From contig CM077833.1 in the NCBI GenBank assembly GCA_039720395.1, positions 9,563,036 through 9,627,035 of the forward strand: a stretch of 64,000 nt of DNA, written 5' to 3'. This DNA is from Liquidambar formosana. Taxonomy: Eukaryota > Streptophyta > Magnoliopsida > Saxifragales > Altingiaceae. Numbering within the stretch: the first letter of the stretch is position 1; each line of letters starts with the position of its first letter. Below the pieces are notes generated by a model. That model saw nothing but the letters and a program-made list of their open reading frames with translations, ran no database searches and had not been told where the DNA came from. The position numbers and the translations under genes were made by a program. This document shows positions 21,883-31,209 of the stretch, piece by piece.

Positions 21883-23462
21883 GAAAGGGAATAGGGTTAT
21901 AACCTAATCAAGGCCTATGGTAAACCCTAAGTTTCCTTTCAAGTAAAACATGGTAAGTTTCCAAAATAAATGATTCTCAAAGGATTTTTGGTAAGATATG
22001 GAATTTTGATAAGAAATGGAAACCTTGATTCAAAAGGCAATTTTTTGATGAAAGGAAACTATAGGAATTACCATACCCCTCTATTAGGAAACAACCCTAG
22101 GGGGGAAGAAAGGGAAAGTTTCAAAGGAAGGAAAGAAGGGTGAATTGGGGCACCCTCACACCCTACTTACCTTAAGCAAAAGCAACCTGTCAAAGTAACC
22201 ACCCTATTGCATAGGGTAATTACCTTATTTGTAAGATTTCATCTCACAATAGCCAAAATAACCACCCCACATTGGTGGGGTAGTTGCACCTGTTGTACCT
22301 GTCAAAGCACCTGCAATTTCTATGCAAAACATACCAAAAATACCAACCAAACAAGCTAGATTCCAAATCAAGCCATTATCATGCCCAAACATAGGCTAAC
22401 ACATGCTCAAAATATCATATCAAGGACAAATAACAGATCTGGACAGAATTGGAATAAGGCTTAAAATCAACCACAAGTCATGCTACAACATGAATCATAA
22501 GCTAACTAAAACCCTAATTCAACCCTATATGCAAAAAACCCTAAAATCAACTATATGAATGCTAGAAATATCATAGTTACCTAATATGGAACACATATGC
22601 AGCAACTATGAAGAAAAAACAGGGAAAAATCCCTAACCAATCATGTTATATGCAACTAAACCCACACAAGGATGAATAAAACCCTAGAATCACACTAGTG
22701 CATAAAATTCCATAAAATAACTCTAAATCATGCAAAGCCCATCATAGACATCATGCTAATCATGCATATTAATCAATAGAAGCATCCACACATGAGAAAA
22801 ATACAAGCTTGCACATGAAATATAGCTATTCTAAACATAAACTCAATTTCAGCACTAAGGAAACCTTAGAATCCCAAACATGCAGTAAATCACATGGAAT
22901 AACATCCTAGCATACTAAACAGCCCACAAATATGATCCTAATCATGCATACTAGCTAATAGAAGCAGAAAAACACAATAAAAACACAAACTTTAACATGA
23001 AATAATGACTATTCCATGCAAAACCCTAGAAAAGACTCTAAAAAACCCTAAAAACACAAAGACTCATAAAACCACATAGAATGACATTATATCATGCAAA
23101 ACCAGCCATAGACAACATCCTAATCATGCATTCTAAGCATTAGAAGCATCAACACATGATAAAACAATAAGCTTTAAACATGAAATAATGCAAAGCTATG
23201 TAAAAAACCCTAGTTTGAATGAAAGAGAGAAAGGGGGAGGGGTATACCTTTTGTGGCTGCTGTAGAGAGTCCTCCTCCTCTTGTGTGCTGCTGGAAACAA
23301 CCTCCTTCAAGCCTTCAAGCAATGCTCCAGCCTTCCTTCAAGCTTTCTCTCACACTCTCTCACTCTAAGTTTAGGTTAAACTACCCTAAGGATGGCTGCC
23401 ATAGCCTCCAAGTCTCACCAAAGTGCCTCCAAAGTGTCCCCCATTGCTGAAGTATAAGGGGG

Positions 23463-23470
23463 TATTTATA
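23463..23470 (-). promoter_or_regulatory. TATA box of Y LTR
   Basis: TATAAATA on the minus strand, 188 bases downstream of the palindromic block. The equivalent is at 40980-40987 in the 5' LTR (the copy that would drive element transcription) and at 16107-16114 in the solo LTR (199 bases from its block). Confidence 0.75.
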
Positions 23471-23657
23471 GGGATTGAGGGAAAATCCTCAATGGTTGGG
23501 ATTAAAACCCTAGGGATTGATCCAAGGGCTCTTAGAGGTTACCTTGGGGCTCAAGTAGGTCAAAAAAGGCTGAAATTAGGGTTAAATGGCGGCCAAAGGC
23601 GAGCAAATCCGAGAAAATAGGGTGGGAGCCGCGTCAAGGCTCAAAAAAGGAAAGTGG

Positions 23658-23737
23658 CTCGGGTGACCACCTGGGGCTGGGCGGCTAGCAGCCTGGGCCC
23701 AGGCGGCTAGCCGCCCAGGCCTGGGTGGTCACCCGAG
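23658..23737. promoter_or_regulatory. GC-rich palindromic block, Y type (3' LTR)
   Basis: Eighty bases starting CTCGGGTGACCACCTGGGG and ending GGTGGTCACCCGAG. The middle has GGCGGCTAGCCGCC, two inverted GCC-box cores (AGCCGCC). The copy upstream of the antisense gene at 29640 differs at about one base. Confidence 0.85.
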
Positions 23738-24444
23738 GCCATGTCAGCTTCAGCCCATTTTTGACCTTTTCAGCTTCCAAATGTGTTTTAGGGTTCAAAT
23801 TAACTCCGATTTTGACGAAACGAAAGCCAAAACGACCGTGTTTCGAAGGGGAATGTAATTTGAGTCACTTGAGGGTGAGAAACCCTAGCCATGGCTGCAT
23901 GGTTGAGTCCTACAAAGGTGGTTAACCGCTATGCCTCACCATCGCTTAGCTTAGGTATGCACATAGGGTCGCACCGAATGCTTTCCAATTCGAAATTCAA
24001 CCTCCCTAAACACATTTGGGGATGAAATTAAGACCAATCAAGGTCAAATGAGTAGTCATAGAGTGAAAATCATGAGCCAATTCGAGCTAACCCGAAGTAA
24101 GTCTTTTAGCCAACCTGAGCCTTAATGAGCCATTCTAATCCCGAACCTTCAATTCATCGAATTGAACCCACAAATACCTCAAATACAACCATATGAACTC
24201 CAATTGGCAACTTGGAGATCATTTCAAGGTCAAATGGAAAGTTTGTGATCAAAAAGACGATTATGCCCCTCAAGTCACAAAAGTTCTAATTAACCCTCGA
24301 GATCAACTCCAAATCGAACCAAAATTCATACACACCATCCTTAGGACCCTAGAAACTCAATGCAAAAGACTAGACTCAAAAATGAAACAAAAAGACACAT
24401 GCAATGACAAACCCTAGCTAAGGTGGCAAAAATGGGGTGTGACA

Positions 24445-24459
24445 GAAGCCCCTCATTGG
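24445..24459 (-). other. Polypurine tract of element Y
   Basis: Reads CCAATGAGGGGCTTC on the minus strand, directly before the 3' LTR. Element Z has the similar ACCAATGAGGGGCATC before its 3' LTR. It primes plus-strand DNA synthesis in this class. Confidence 0.7.
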
Positions 24460-24659
24460 TGAGCAAGTTTCACTTGCAAGCCAATGACCAAAAGAACAAC
24501 CCATTTTTGCCCGGGGAATTGATTTCATCAAGACCCACTGGGGAAAAGAGGGTGAACATATCATTGAATTCTTCAAATTCATCATACACAAGCACAAAGG
24601 TACTCCTCATAAGTTCTACAGAACTCCTCTCATACTGTATATCAGTTTCACTGGGGAAC

Positions 24660-25130
24660 AAGATGAGGTATCCACAGCTTACATCGAACTTCGTTCGATG
24701 AAAGGTCTTCCAATTCTATGCCAGTGACAACTGGCGAATGGTACAAGGTAACATTATGCCATCAAGGCCATCCCAAAATATGAGAAAGATACATCCTTCT
24801 CATATTCAAACCGTCAAGGTTATTACTCAATTATCAAGGTAATCACATCCCATACTGCACCAGTGACAACTGGTGAATAATACGAGGTATCCATAGCTTA
24901 CATCGAACTTCGTTCGATGAAAGGTCTTCCCATACTATGCCAGTGACAACTGGCGAATAGTACGAGGTATCCATAACTTACATCGAACTTCGTTCGATGA
25001 AAGGTCTTCCCATACTATACCAGTGACAACTGGTGAATAGTATAAGGTATCCATAGCTTACATCGAACTTCGTTCGATGAAAGGTCTTCCCATACTTTGC
25101 CAGTGACAACTGGCGAATAGTACGAGGTAA
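24660..25130. repeat. Tandem repeat array of about 82 bp with a hairpin core (element Y)
   Basis: Four to five units, each with CCAGTGACAACTGG (an inverted repeat) and CATCGAACTTCGTTCGATG, an 8-bp stem around TTC, near 24682, 24900, 24981 and 25062. One unit is interrupted by a different segment (24745-24850). The array lies between the PMD gene and the 3' LTR. Confidence 0.85.
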
Positions 25131-25680
25131 CACCATGCCATCAAGGCTATCCCAAAATATGAGAAAGATACATCCTTCTCATATTCAAACCATCAAGGTT
25201 ATCATTCAAATATCAAGGTAAATCACATAACACGAGAAAGATCACGTCCTTCTCTTGCTCAAATCAATCAAGGTAAACACATACCACAGGAAGCCATCAA
25301 GGCTATCTCAAAGCATGAGAAAGATACATCCTTCTCATATTCAAACCATCAAGGTTATCATTCAATTGTTAAGGTAGTCACATAGCACGAGGAAGGTCAC
25401 AACCTTCAATCAGGGTAAACACATACCATTGGGAAAGATCGCATCTTTCAAGCCATCAAGGTAAACATAGGACGTGAGAAAGATTGCATCCTTCTCATAT
25501 CAAACTCTCAAGGTGAACACATAGCATGAGAAAGATCGCGTCCTTCTCATAATCAAACCATCAAGGTAAACACAAGTCATGGGGAAAGATTGCATCTTTC
25601 AAATCATCAAGGTAAGCATGTAATCATGAGAAAGATTGCATCTTTCTCTCACTAAGTCATCAAGACAAAGGTAAGCTTCT
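25130..25680. repeat. Second, degenerate tandem array of element Y
   Basis: Irregular units of about 55-75 bases share GAGAAAGAT, CATCCTTCTCAT and CATCAAGGT. They continue from the 82-bp array toward 25680. No coding potential is apparent. Confidence 0.75.
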
Positions 25681-26468
25681 ACTTACCAACACTCAACAAA
25701 TTCACCAAGTCATCTCACATGGAGGCTATTCATGCCTCAACTCAAACATCAACTCATATAGGAGACACATTCTCCTCATGAAAGCAATCATTCACATGCA
25801 TATAGGGAAGGTATCTTTATCCCAAATAACAAAGAATCATAGTGACATAGGAGGGAATTCATCCCTAATGATCAAAAATCATATGCATAGAAAGGGTTGT
25901 TCAACCCTACTAGCAGGCCATGCCCATACAAGGGCCATCAATGCAATCTCTTTCAAATCATTTCATGTCAAACAATGTCAAGATATTCATTCATTTTTCA
26001 ACTCAAAACAAGCTTGAGATTTCATCTCAAAGAGGGTTCAAAAGCGCGAATAGGCGAGCAAAGGCCAAACGAGCGCAACGGAGCGAGCAAGGGGGGGTGA
26101 CCACCTGGCTGCTGGTGGCTTGCCGCCCAAGCCCAGGCGGCTTGCCGCCCCATGCTGGGCGGTTACCCGAGGCTAGGGTCCTCAAAATTCTGGGTTTTTA
26201 AACCCTTGACCCCCCATTTGTGCTCACACTCACCCAATTTCGAAAATTGAGAGTTTCTCTCTCTAGAAACTCATTCCATCTTCTCCAAACACTCACAAAC
26301 ACATTCTCAATCAAAGTTTCACTTTCAATTCAAGTTGTGTGCATGAAATAGCATCAAGAACAAGTCATTCAACAACAAAAACCAGCATCAATCATCAAGT
26401 TGCAAGATCAAATTCATCATCTTTCTTATCAAACCCATTTTTCTCACATACAAGCTCAACCACCAACA
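25681..26468 (+). other. Promoter and leader region of the antisense PMD gene of Y
   Basis: Holds the palindromic block at 26092-26170, a possible weak TATA-like TTTTTAAA at about 26195-26202 and a C/T-rich leader (26260-26460) before the ATG at 26469. No separate gene is seen. Confidence 0.55.
26092..26170. promoter_or_regulatory. GC-rich palindromic block upstream of Y's PMD gene
   Basis: Begins GGGGGGTGACCACCTGG and ends GGCGGTTACCCGAGG, with two GGCGGCTTGCCGCC-type palindromes in the middle. It is a diverged relative of the LTR block, about 300 bases before the start codon. Confidence 0.7.
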
Positions 26469-29129
26469 ATGGCTTCTAGCAATGATTCCAACATCAAGTA
26501 TCCATATTATGTGATCAAGAATACATACAAGGCACCAATCTATGATGCATCCCAAGACAAGGTGTTGCTTGAACCTAAGAAGCATCTCTCCTACCTCCAT
26601 TCCCAACATGAGGTTAGTTCTTCCCAACTTAACATGTTTATCATGAAATTTTGATTTCTATTGGATAAAATGCATTCCCATGATCTTCTTTTGATTGTTT
26701 CTATCATTGTTAAGCCAAGTTCATTGATTTGGCAAGGATTGAATGTGCAAAAAGCTTGTTTCCCAATGCTTGAGAAAAGATGCCCACCAAGTGTTTGATA
26801 AAATGCCAAAGAGACAAAAACATGTTCAATTCTTGAAAAATCAATTGGTTTTCATTGTAGTGTAAAGTCAAATGGTCTTGGCAAGGATTTGGTATACAAA
26901 AATCTTTCATTTCAATGCTTGAAAACAAGTCACACACCAAGTGTTCGATAAAATGCCCGAAAGACAAAAACATGTTCAATCCTTACAAAATCAATGAATT
27001 TGAATACACAAAGTCATGGGCATTCATTTCTAATTCATTTCATGAATCAAAACCCATATTTTAAAACTTTTGGAAAACCATTTGAAATCAATTACCAATG
27101 TATGCCCAATATCTCTATGTTTTCAATGCTAATTCAATACACAATCTTTTGACATAGCCCGACTTCCAAGGTCTCCGTACAAGGACATCAATAAAGGGAC
27201 TCATCTCTTGGTGGAGACATATGAATCATGCCCAACCACGTGCTCGCAAGATAATAAAGAAGGCGGGTTTTGAGCCCTTCCTAGATGCTCTATGGAACGA
27301 GCAATGGGATAGGCAAGCATTATTTGCCTTGACAGAGCTATGGTGGGACACCACCAACACTTTCCATTTTAGCTTCGGGGAGATGACCATGACCCCTAAG
27401 GATTTCACCATGATAACTGGGTTGAGCTTGAAAGGTAAGCGCTTGGACTACTATGAACATGCCAACATGGATCAAAACTACATAGTAGCTCTACTTGGGG
27501 TTGAAGCGGAATTAAGCCCAAAAGGTGTGCGCCGTACTTGGCTCTACAACACCTTTGCCACTGAAGAAGAGAGTGAGGGGACGGATCCCCAATACATTGT
27601 GAGAGCTTTCTTGCTCTACATGATTTCATGCACCTTCTTTGCGGGCACCAATGACATGGCTCGACTTGAGTTGCTAGCTAGCATGGAAGATGTGAACAAA
27701 ATTGGGAGATACAATTGGGGTGGAGCTGCTTTCGCAAACATGTATCGCTCCATGACTGACATGTCCCGAGGAGTTGCAAAGAACTTTGGGGGACTTCCTT
27801 TCGTTTGGGAGGTAACAAAGAACATTCAATTCTCTATTATTTCCCGAAACTTAACACACACATGATTTCTTCTTTTTCTTTGGTTTTCCACAGATATGGT
27901 ACTACGAGTACCTGAACATGTGTCGCCCGACTCTTGCTAGTGATGCCATGTCATGGCCCATCCTTCAGAATTATGCTCCATCTTGCTTGGCTACAAGAGC
28001 CTCCAATCGACACGATTATGCCCATGCAAGGGCATATCTTGCCAGCTTGACTGCTGATATGGTAAAATCTTTCTTTCTCTTTCTCTTTTTTATCTTTTTT
28101 CTTTCATTTCTCATTTCAAACTCAACAGGTGGAATGGGATCCATGGAGGTTGTGGGAGCATAGGCTACCTGAGAAGTACTCCTCTTGTTTGGAGTTGACA
28201 AGCAAAAGGGTCCTTTTTGAAGGCCCCACAGGTAGAAGCTGGTATCTTGGGGAACGAGTCCTGAGACAAGTCCATGGAAACATGAATGCAGCTGTGACAC
28301 CTTCCATGCCACCAGAGAACATGAGGCACACTAGCCACCTAGCGGGTGATGAACTAGAAGAAGCTCTGAGGGGTTGGGATGCTGAGGGATTCACCTCCCC
28401 TCGCATAGAATACACTGCCTTTTGCCGACAATATCTAATGAATCCTAGGGTCACTGGTCTCCCACCTCAAGGGGTGAGCTCCCCACACTCTTAAACTCTT
28501 TTTTAAGATTACATGAAAGACTCCATTTGACAAATATTTGAATTTCAGGGCCGACGGGCAAGGGGACACAGCTCCACAGTTGGATCTGCCACTGGGATGA
28601 CTTACAATGACGAGGATGAGGACCTTGAAGGAAATCAACCTCCACCCCTCCCACAACTAAATTGGTATGTGAACTTGTGCAGTGGGACAAAATTTGTGAA
28701 GACTGATATTACCCATCCACCATTCGATGAATATCCCAAGATCGATCCATATTATGAGAATGTGAGTTCTAAACTCTTATCTTTTTGAAATTGGATTCTT
28801 TCATTATTGTTAACCATGTTTATACTTTCCTAGGTTCCACGGGAGTATGCCCAGGAATGCATTGAACTCAATGAAGGATTGAGGAGGGATCTTGTGCGAA
28901 TGAGTTTAGAGAACTCAGTTCTGGAAGCACGCTTAAATCCCCAAGTAAGTGATCATCTTATTAACTTTCAACTAGGATTGGCACCATTACCCTCCTAACT
29001 CATTCTCTTTGTTTGCAACAGGCATCATCATCTAATCCACCACAGGATATGCCCCCTCCTAGAGCACCTCGTTCAGGGCATGATGGAGCTGGGCCAAGTC
29101 GAAAGAGAAGGCCCACGGGAAATCATTGA
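26469..29129 (+). CDS. Plant mobile domain (PMD) protein carried antisense in element Y, 580 aa, seven exons
   Basis: Exons: 26469-26612, 27158-27811, 27894-28061, 28129-28473, 28549-28761, 28834-28944 and 29022-29129. All six introns are GT-AG and all lie in phase 0; the frame is open throughout, with stop TGA at 29127. Exon 2 has the PMD hallmark: LTELWWDTTNTFHFSFGEM, then TPKDFTMITGLSLKGKRLDY. Exon 3 holds WYYEYLNMCRP; exon 5 is acidic and proline-rich; the C-terminus is basic (GPSRKRRPTGNH), possibly a nuclear localisation signal. PMD is shared by host MAIN/MAIL proteins, which act in transposon silencing and gene expression, and by transposon-encoded proteins. The exon 1 start was chosen because element Z encodes the same exon (KYP--KTYKAP-Y and LLEP--HLS-IHS) at 52721-52569. 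The gene runs opposite to gag-pol, with its own promoter block upstream. A DNA-binding or silencing-related role is inference. Confidence 0.85.
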
Positions 29130-29639
29130 GTTTCACTCACCTCTTGTTAGGAATGTTTGGAATCTATTTGTTATGTATTAATTAGGAATTTCAATTCCCA
29201 ACCTTGAACCTTTATTATGGATACTTGATGAATCTATGTTCGAACTTTATTGCAATGATATGATCTTGTATTGAGTGAAAAATGGGCTTAAATCAAGCAC
29301 AAAAAAGTCAAAACATCACAAAAGGGCCAAATGAAGGCATAACAGGGCAAAAATGGGCGAAACAAAGCGGCGGTCTCGGGTGACCACCTGGGGCTGGGCG
29401 GCTAGCCGCCTGGGCCCAGGCGGCTAGCCGCCCAGGCCTGGGTGGTCACCCGAGCCCGAAGCGGTGTTTCGCCTGATTTTAGGAAACTTCCTATTTTGAC
29501 GGGATTCCACCTTCCAAAACACGGATTTCCGAATTTTTTCCTATAAAAGCACATCCAAGGGGTCTCAAACCCTACTAACATTCATTGAGAGCAAGTTTTG
29601 GAAGCCCTAGACAAACTCTTGAGTGATTTTCTGAAGGTT
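29130..29639 (+). promoter_or_regulatory. Intergenic promoter region between the two antisense genes of Y
   Basis: Contains the terminator side of the PMD gene, the palindromic block (29375-29454) and a TATA box TATAAAA at 29542-29548, exactly 88 bases after the block. The equivalent spacing in Z's gene (block edge 48675, TATA 48581-48587) is also 88 bases. Confidence 0.7.
29375..29454. promoter_or_regulatory. GC-rich palindromic block upstream of Y's DUF7745-like gene
   Basis: Nearly identical over 80 bases to the LTR block at 23658-23737; the visible difference is AGCCGCC here against AGCAGCC there. It contains two copies of the inverted GCC-box pair GGCGGCTAGCCGCC. Confidence 0.85.
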
Positions 29640-30884
29640 ATGAGTGCGGAGGCAAGGAAGGAGTTCAAGCGCTACTGCTTGGATCCGTTGTTTTCTTTGA
29701 TGCATGTGAAGCTTGAAACCACTCTTCTTACTGCTGCTACATATTTTTGGGATCCCCAACTTCATGTATTCCGCTTCAACTATGAAGAACTATGCCCAAC
29801 AATGGAAGAGTTCTGCGCTTTGTATGGAGTTTCACCTGTAGGACCTTTCATCCTCCCTACTCCACGCTCAAGTTACTCGATTTCCTTCTCCAACTTCCTT
29901 GGGATTTCTCAACAAGAGGCCTCCATATTTGTGAAGGATCACATGGTGAACCTTATGGAAATAGCAACTTCCTTCTTGGCCCATGACAGCAAAGGTACCT
30001 TGAATTTCAACCTTCCCACTCAACATGCTCTTGCTTTCTGCTTGATTGGTCGCTTCCTTATCTCCACGGGGACTCTCTATGTCCCTATTCAAATATGCGA
30101 ACTGATTCCTTTTCTTCTTGAACACAACAACCTGATTCCTATGGTGCTAGCTGAAACCCTCAATAGTTTAGACAAAGTTCATGATAACCCACAAGCCCCA
30201 TTAGGAGGGAGCCCCATTCTACTGCAGATGTGGCTTCTTGAAAGGCTTAACTTCTTGTCTCTTACCACCATTAACCCATACAAACCCCAACATTATTGTT
30301 GCCGTCGAGTTGAACTCCCTGGTCAATTTTCTTTGAGGGAATGGTTGGGCTACTTGCAAACTCTCTCATGGCGAAACATCAGGTGGTTTGTCTCCACATG
30401 GGGATGCAAGGAACAAATTCTTCTCCGAACTTCTGGGTGTGCTATGGTCAAGCTCATAGGGTTGAGATCAACTTCATTCTATTGGACTTCAAGAATCCTT
30501 CGTCAAATGGGTGCCATGCCAACCATACCTACTTCTGTGGTATTTGATCATTCTGTCGAACCTGTGGGCCCCACAATGATTAAGTGGGCCAAGACTAGAT
30601 GGACTGACCAACTGAAACTGACTCGGGTTGAAAACACTGATGGGCCTTATGTCATGAGCCCTGAATACAAGATATGGTTGAAGAATAGCTTGGGTGAAAG
30701 AGAAACCATATGCAGGGAGAGGATTTATGACCTCGTCAAGGACACAAGACTTGGATTTTGTAGGGAAGATATTCTGGAAGCAGTGGAAGCAGCACATGCT
30801 CATGACTTGCGAAAGAAGCGAAGACTTGAAAGAAAAGAGAAGAAAGCAAACCAAGAGACTCTGAAGAAAAACAAAAAGACTTGA
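29640..30884 (+). CDS. DUF7745/PMD-like protein carried antisense in element Y, 414 aa
   Basis: Single exon, on the strand opposite gag-pol and convergent with pol. It contains TYFWDPQLHVFRFNYEELCP and MEEFCALYGVSP, the W-P-(x)-F-F----L-PT-EE pattern of the DUF7745 family, a relative of the plant mobile domain. Then come QHALAFCLIGRFLIS, SPILLQMWLLERL and a tryptophan-rich region (WLGYLQTLSWRNIRWFVSTW). The last 50 residues are a lysine/glutamate-rich, coiled-coil-like basic tail. Start choice: the frame is open from 29589, but the first ATG is 29640. The homologue in Z has an ATG where Y has TTG (29598), so Y may have lost its original start and now use codon 15. Function is unknown; it probably acts with the PMD protein of the same element. 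Family assignment rests on motif pattern only. Confidence 0.75.
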   Translation: MSAEARKEFKRYCLDPLFSLMHVKLETTLLTAATYFWDPQLHVFRFNYEELCPTMEEFCALYGVSPVGPFILPTPRSSYSISFSNFLGISQQEASIFVKDHMVNLMEIATSFLAHDSKGTLNFNLPTQHALAFCLIGRFLISTGTLYVPIQICELIPFLLEHNNLIPMVLAETLNSLDKVHDNPQAPLGGSPILLQMWLLERLNFLSLTTINPYKPQHYCCRRVELPGQFSLREWLGYLQTLSWRNIRWFVSTWGCKEQILLRTSGCAMVKLIGLRSTSFYWTSRILRQMGAMPTIPTSVVFDHSVEPVGPTMIKWAKTRWTDQLKLTRVENTDGPYVMSPEYKIWLKNSLGERETICRERIYDLVKDTRLGFCREDILEAVEAAHAHDLRKKRRLERKEKKANQETLKKNKKT

Positions 30885-31051
30885 AGACTTTTAGAAATAG
30901 GTTATCTATGGCATGTCAATAGTTCTTTATCTAACATCAATAAATTGCTATGTCAATCAATTAGTTCTAAATGAATTGCCAATAATAATTCAATTTTGAG
31001 ATTTGTTGTTGTGGTGTTGTTTGGACCGCACCCAAGGTAACTTTATGGGCT

Positions 31052-31156
31052 GCCTACGTATCCCCATCCTTTTTTCATTTTTTCTTTTCTTTTCATTTTT
31101 TTTCTTTTTTCTTTTTTTTTTTTTTTAGGAATGGGGAATCAGGCCCTCGTAGTTCA
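31052..31156 (-). promoter_or_regulatory. Hairpin HP2 downstream of Y pol
   Basis: Minus strand: GAACTACGAGGGCCTGATTC, then TCCCCAT, an A-rich loop of about 64 bases, ATGGGGA and TACGTAGGC. The inner stem TCCCCAT/ATGGGGA differs in sequence from the LTR copies but pairs perfectly. The conserved segment AAGGGCGGCCTAGGCAAAAG lies just before it (31167-31187). Confidence 0.75.
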
Positions 31157-31209
31157 AATGCCTTAACTTTTGCCTAGGCCGCCCTTATGGGTTTTCAACC
31201 TAGCAGGCC

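Larger units (their letters stand above)
21329..24444 (-). repeat. 3' LTR of element Y
   Basis: 3116 bp with TG...CA ends (minus-strand reading TGTCACACCCC ... GGGTTCACA). It holds a palindromic block (23658-23737), TATA (23463-23470, minus), HP2 (21835-21882), HP1 (21580-21623) and a 23-base palindrome at 21787-21809. Small frames inside it occur identically in the other LTR and are not genes. Confidence 0.95.

Noticed and set aside
23253..24417. Four small frames repeated exactly at 40770-41934
   Set aside because: They are identical only because they lie in the two LTRs of Y; they show no coding features.
24660..25680. CRISPR-like look of the regularly spaced repeats
   Set aside because: Plant nuclear context, units of 55-82 bases without unique spacers, and position in the 3' region of a retrotransposon; ordinary tandem repeats.
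26469..30884. The PMD and DUF7745-like genes as ordinary host genes with a retrotransposon around them
   Set aside because: Both occur in the same order, orientation and position in the separate element Z, so they belong to the elements.
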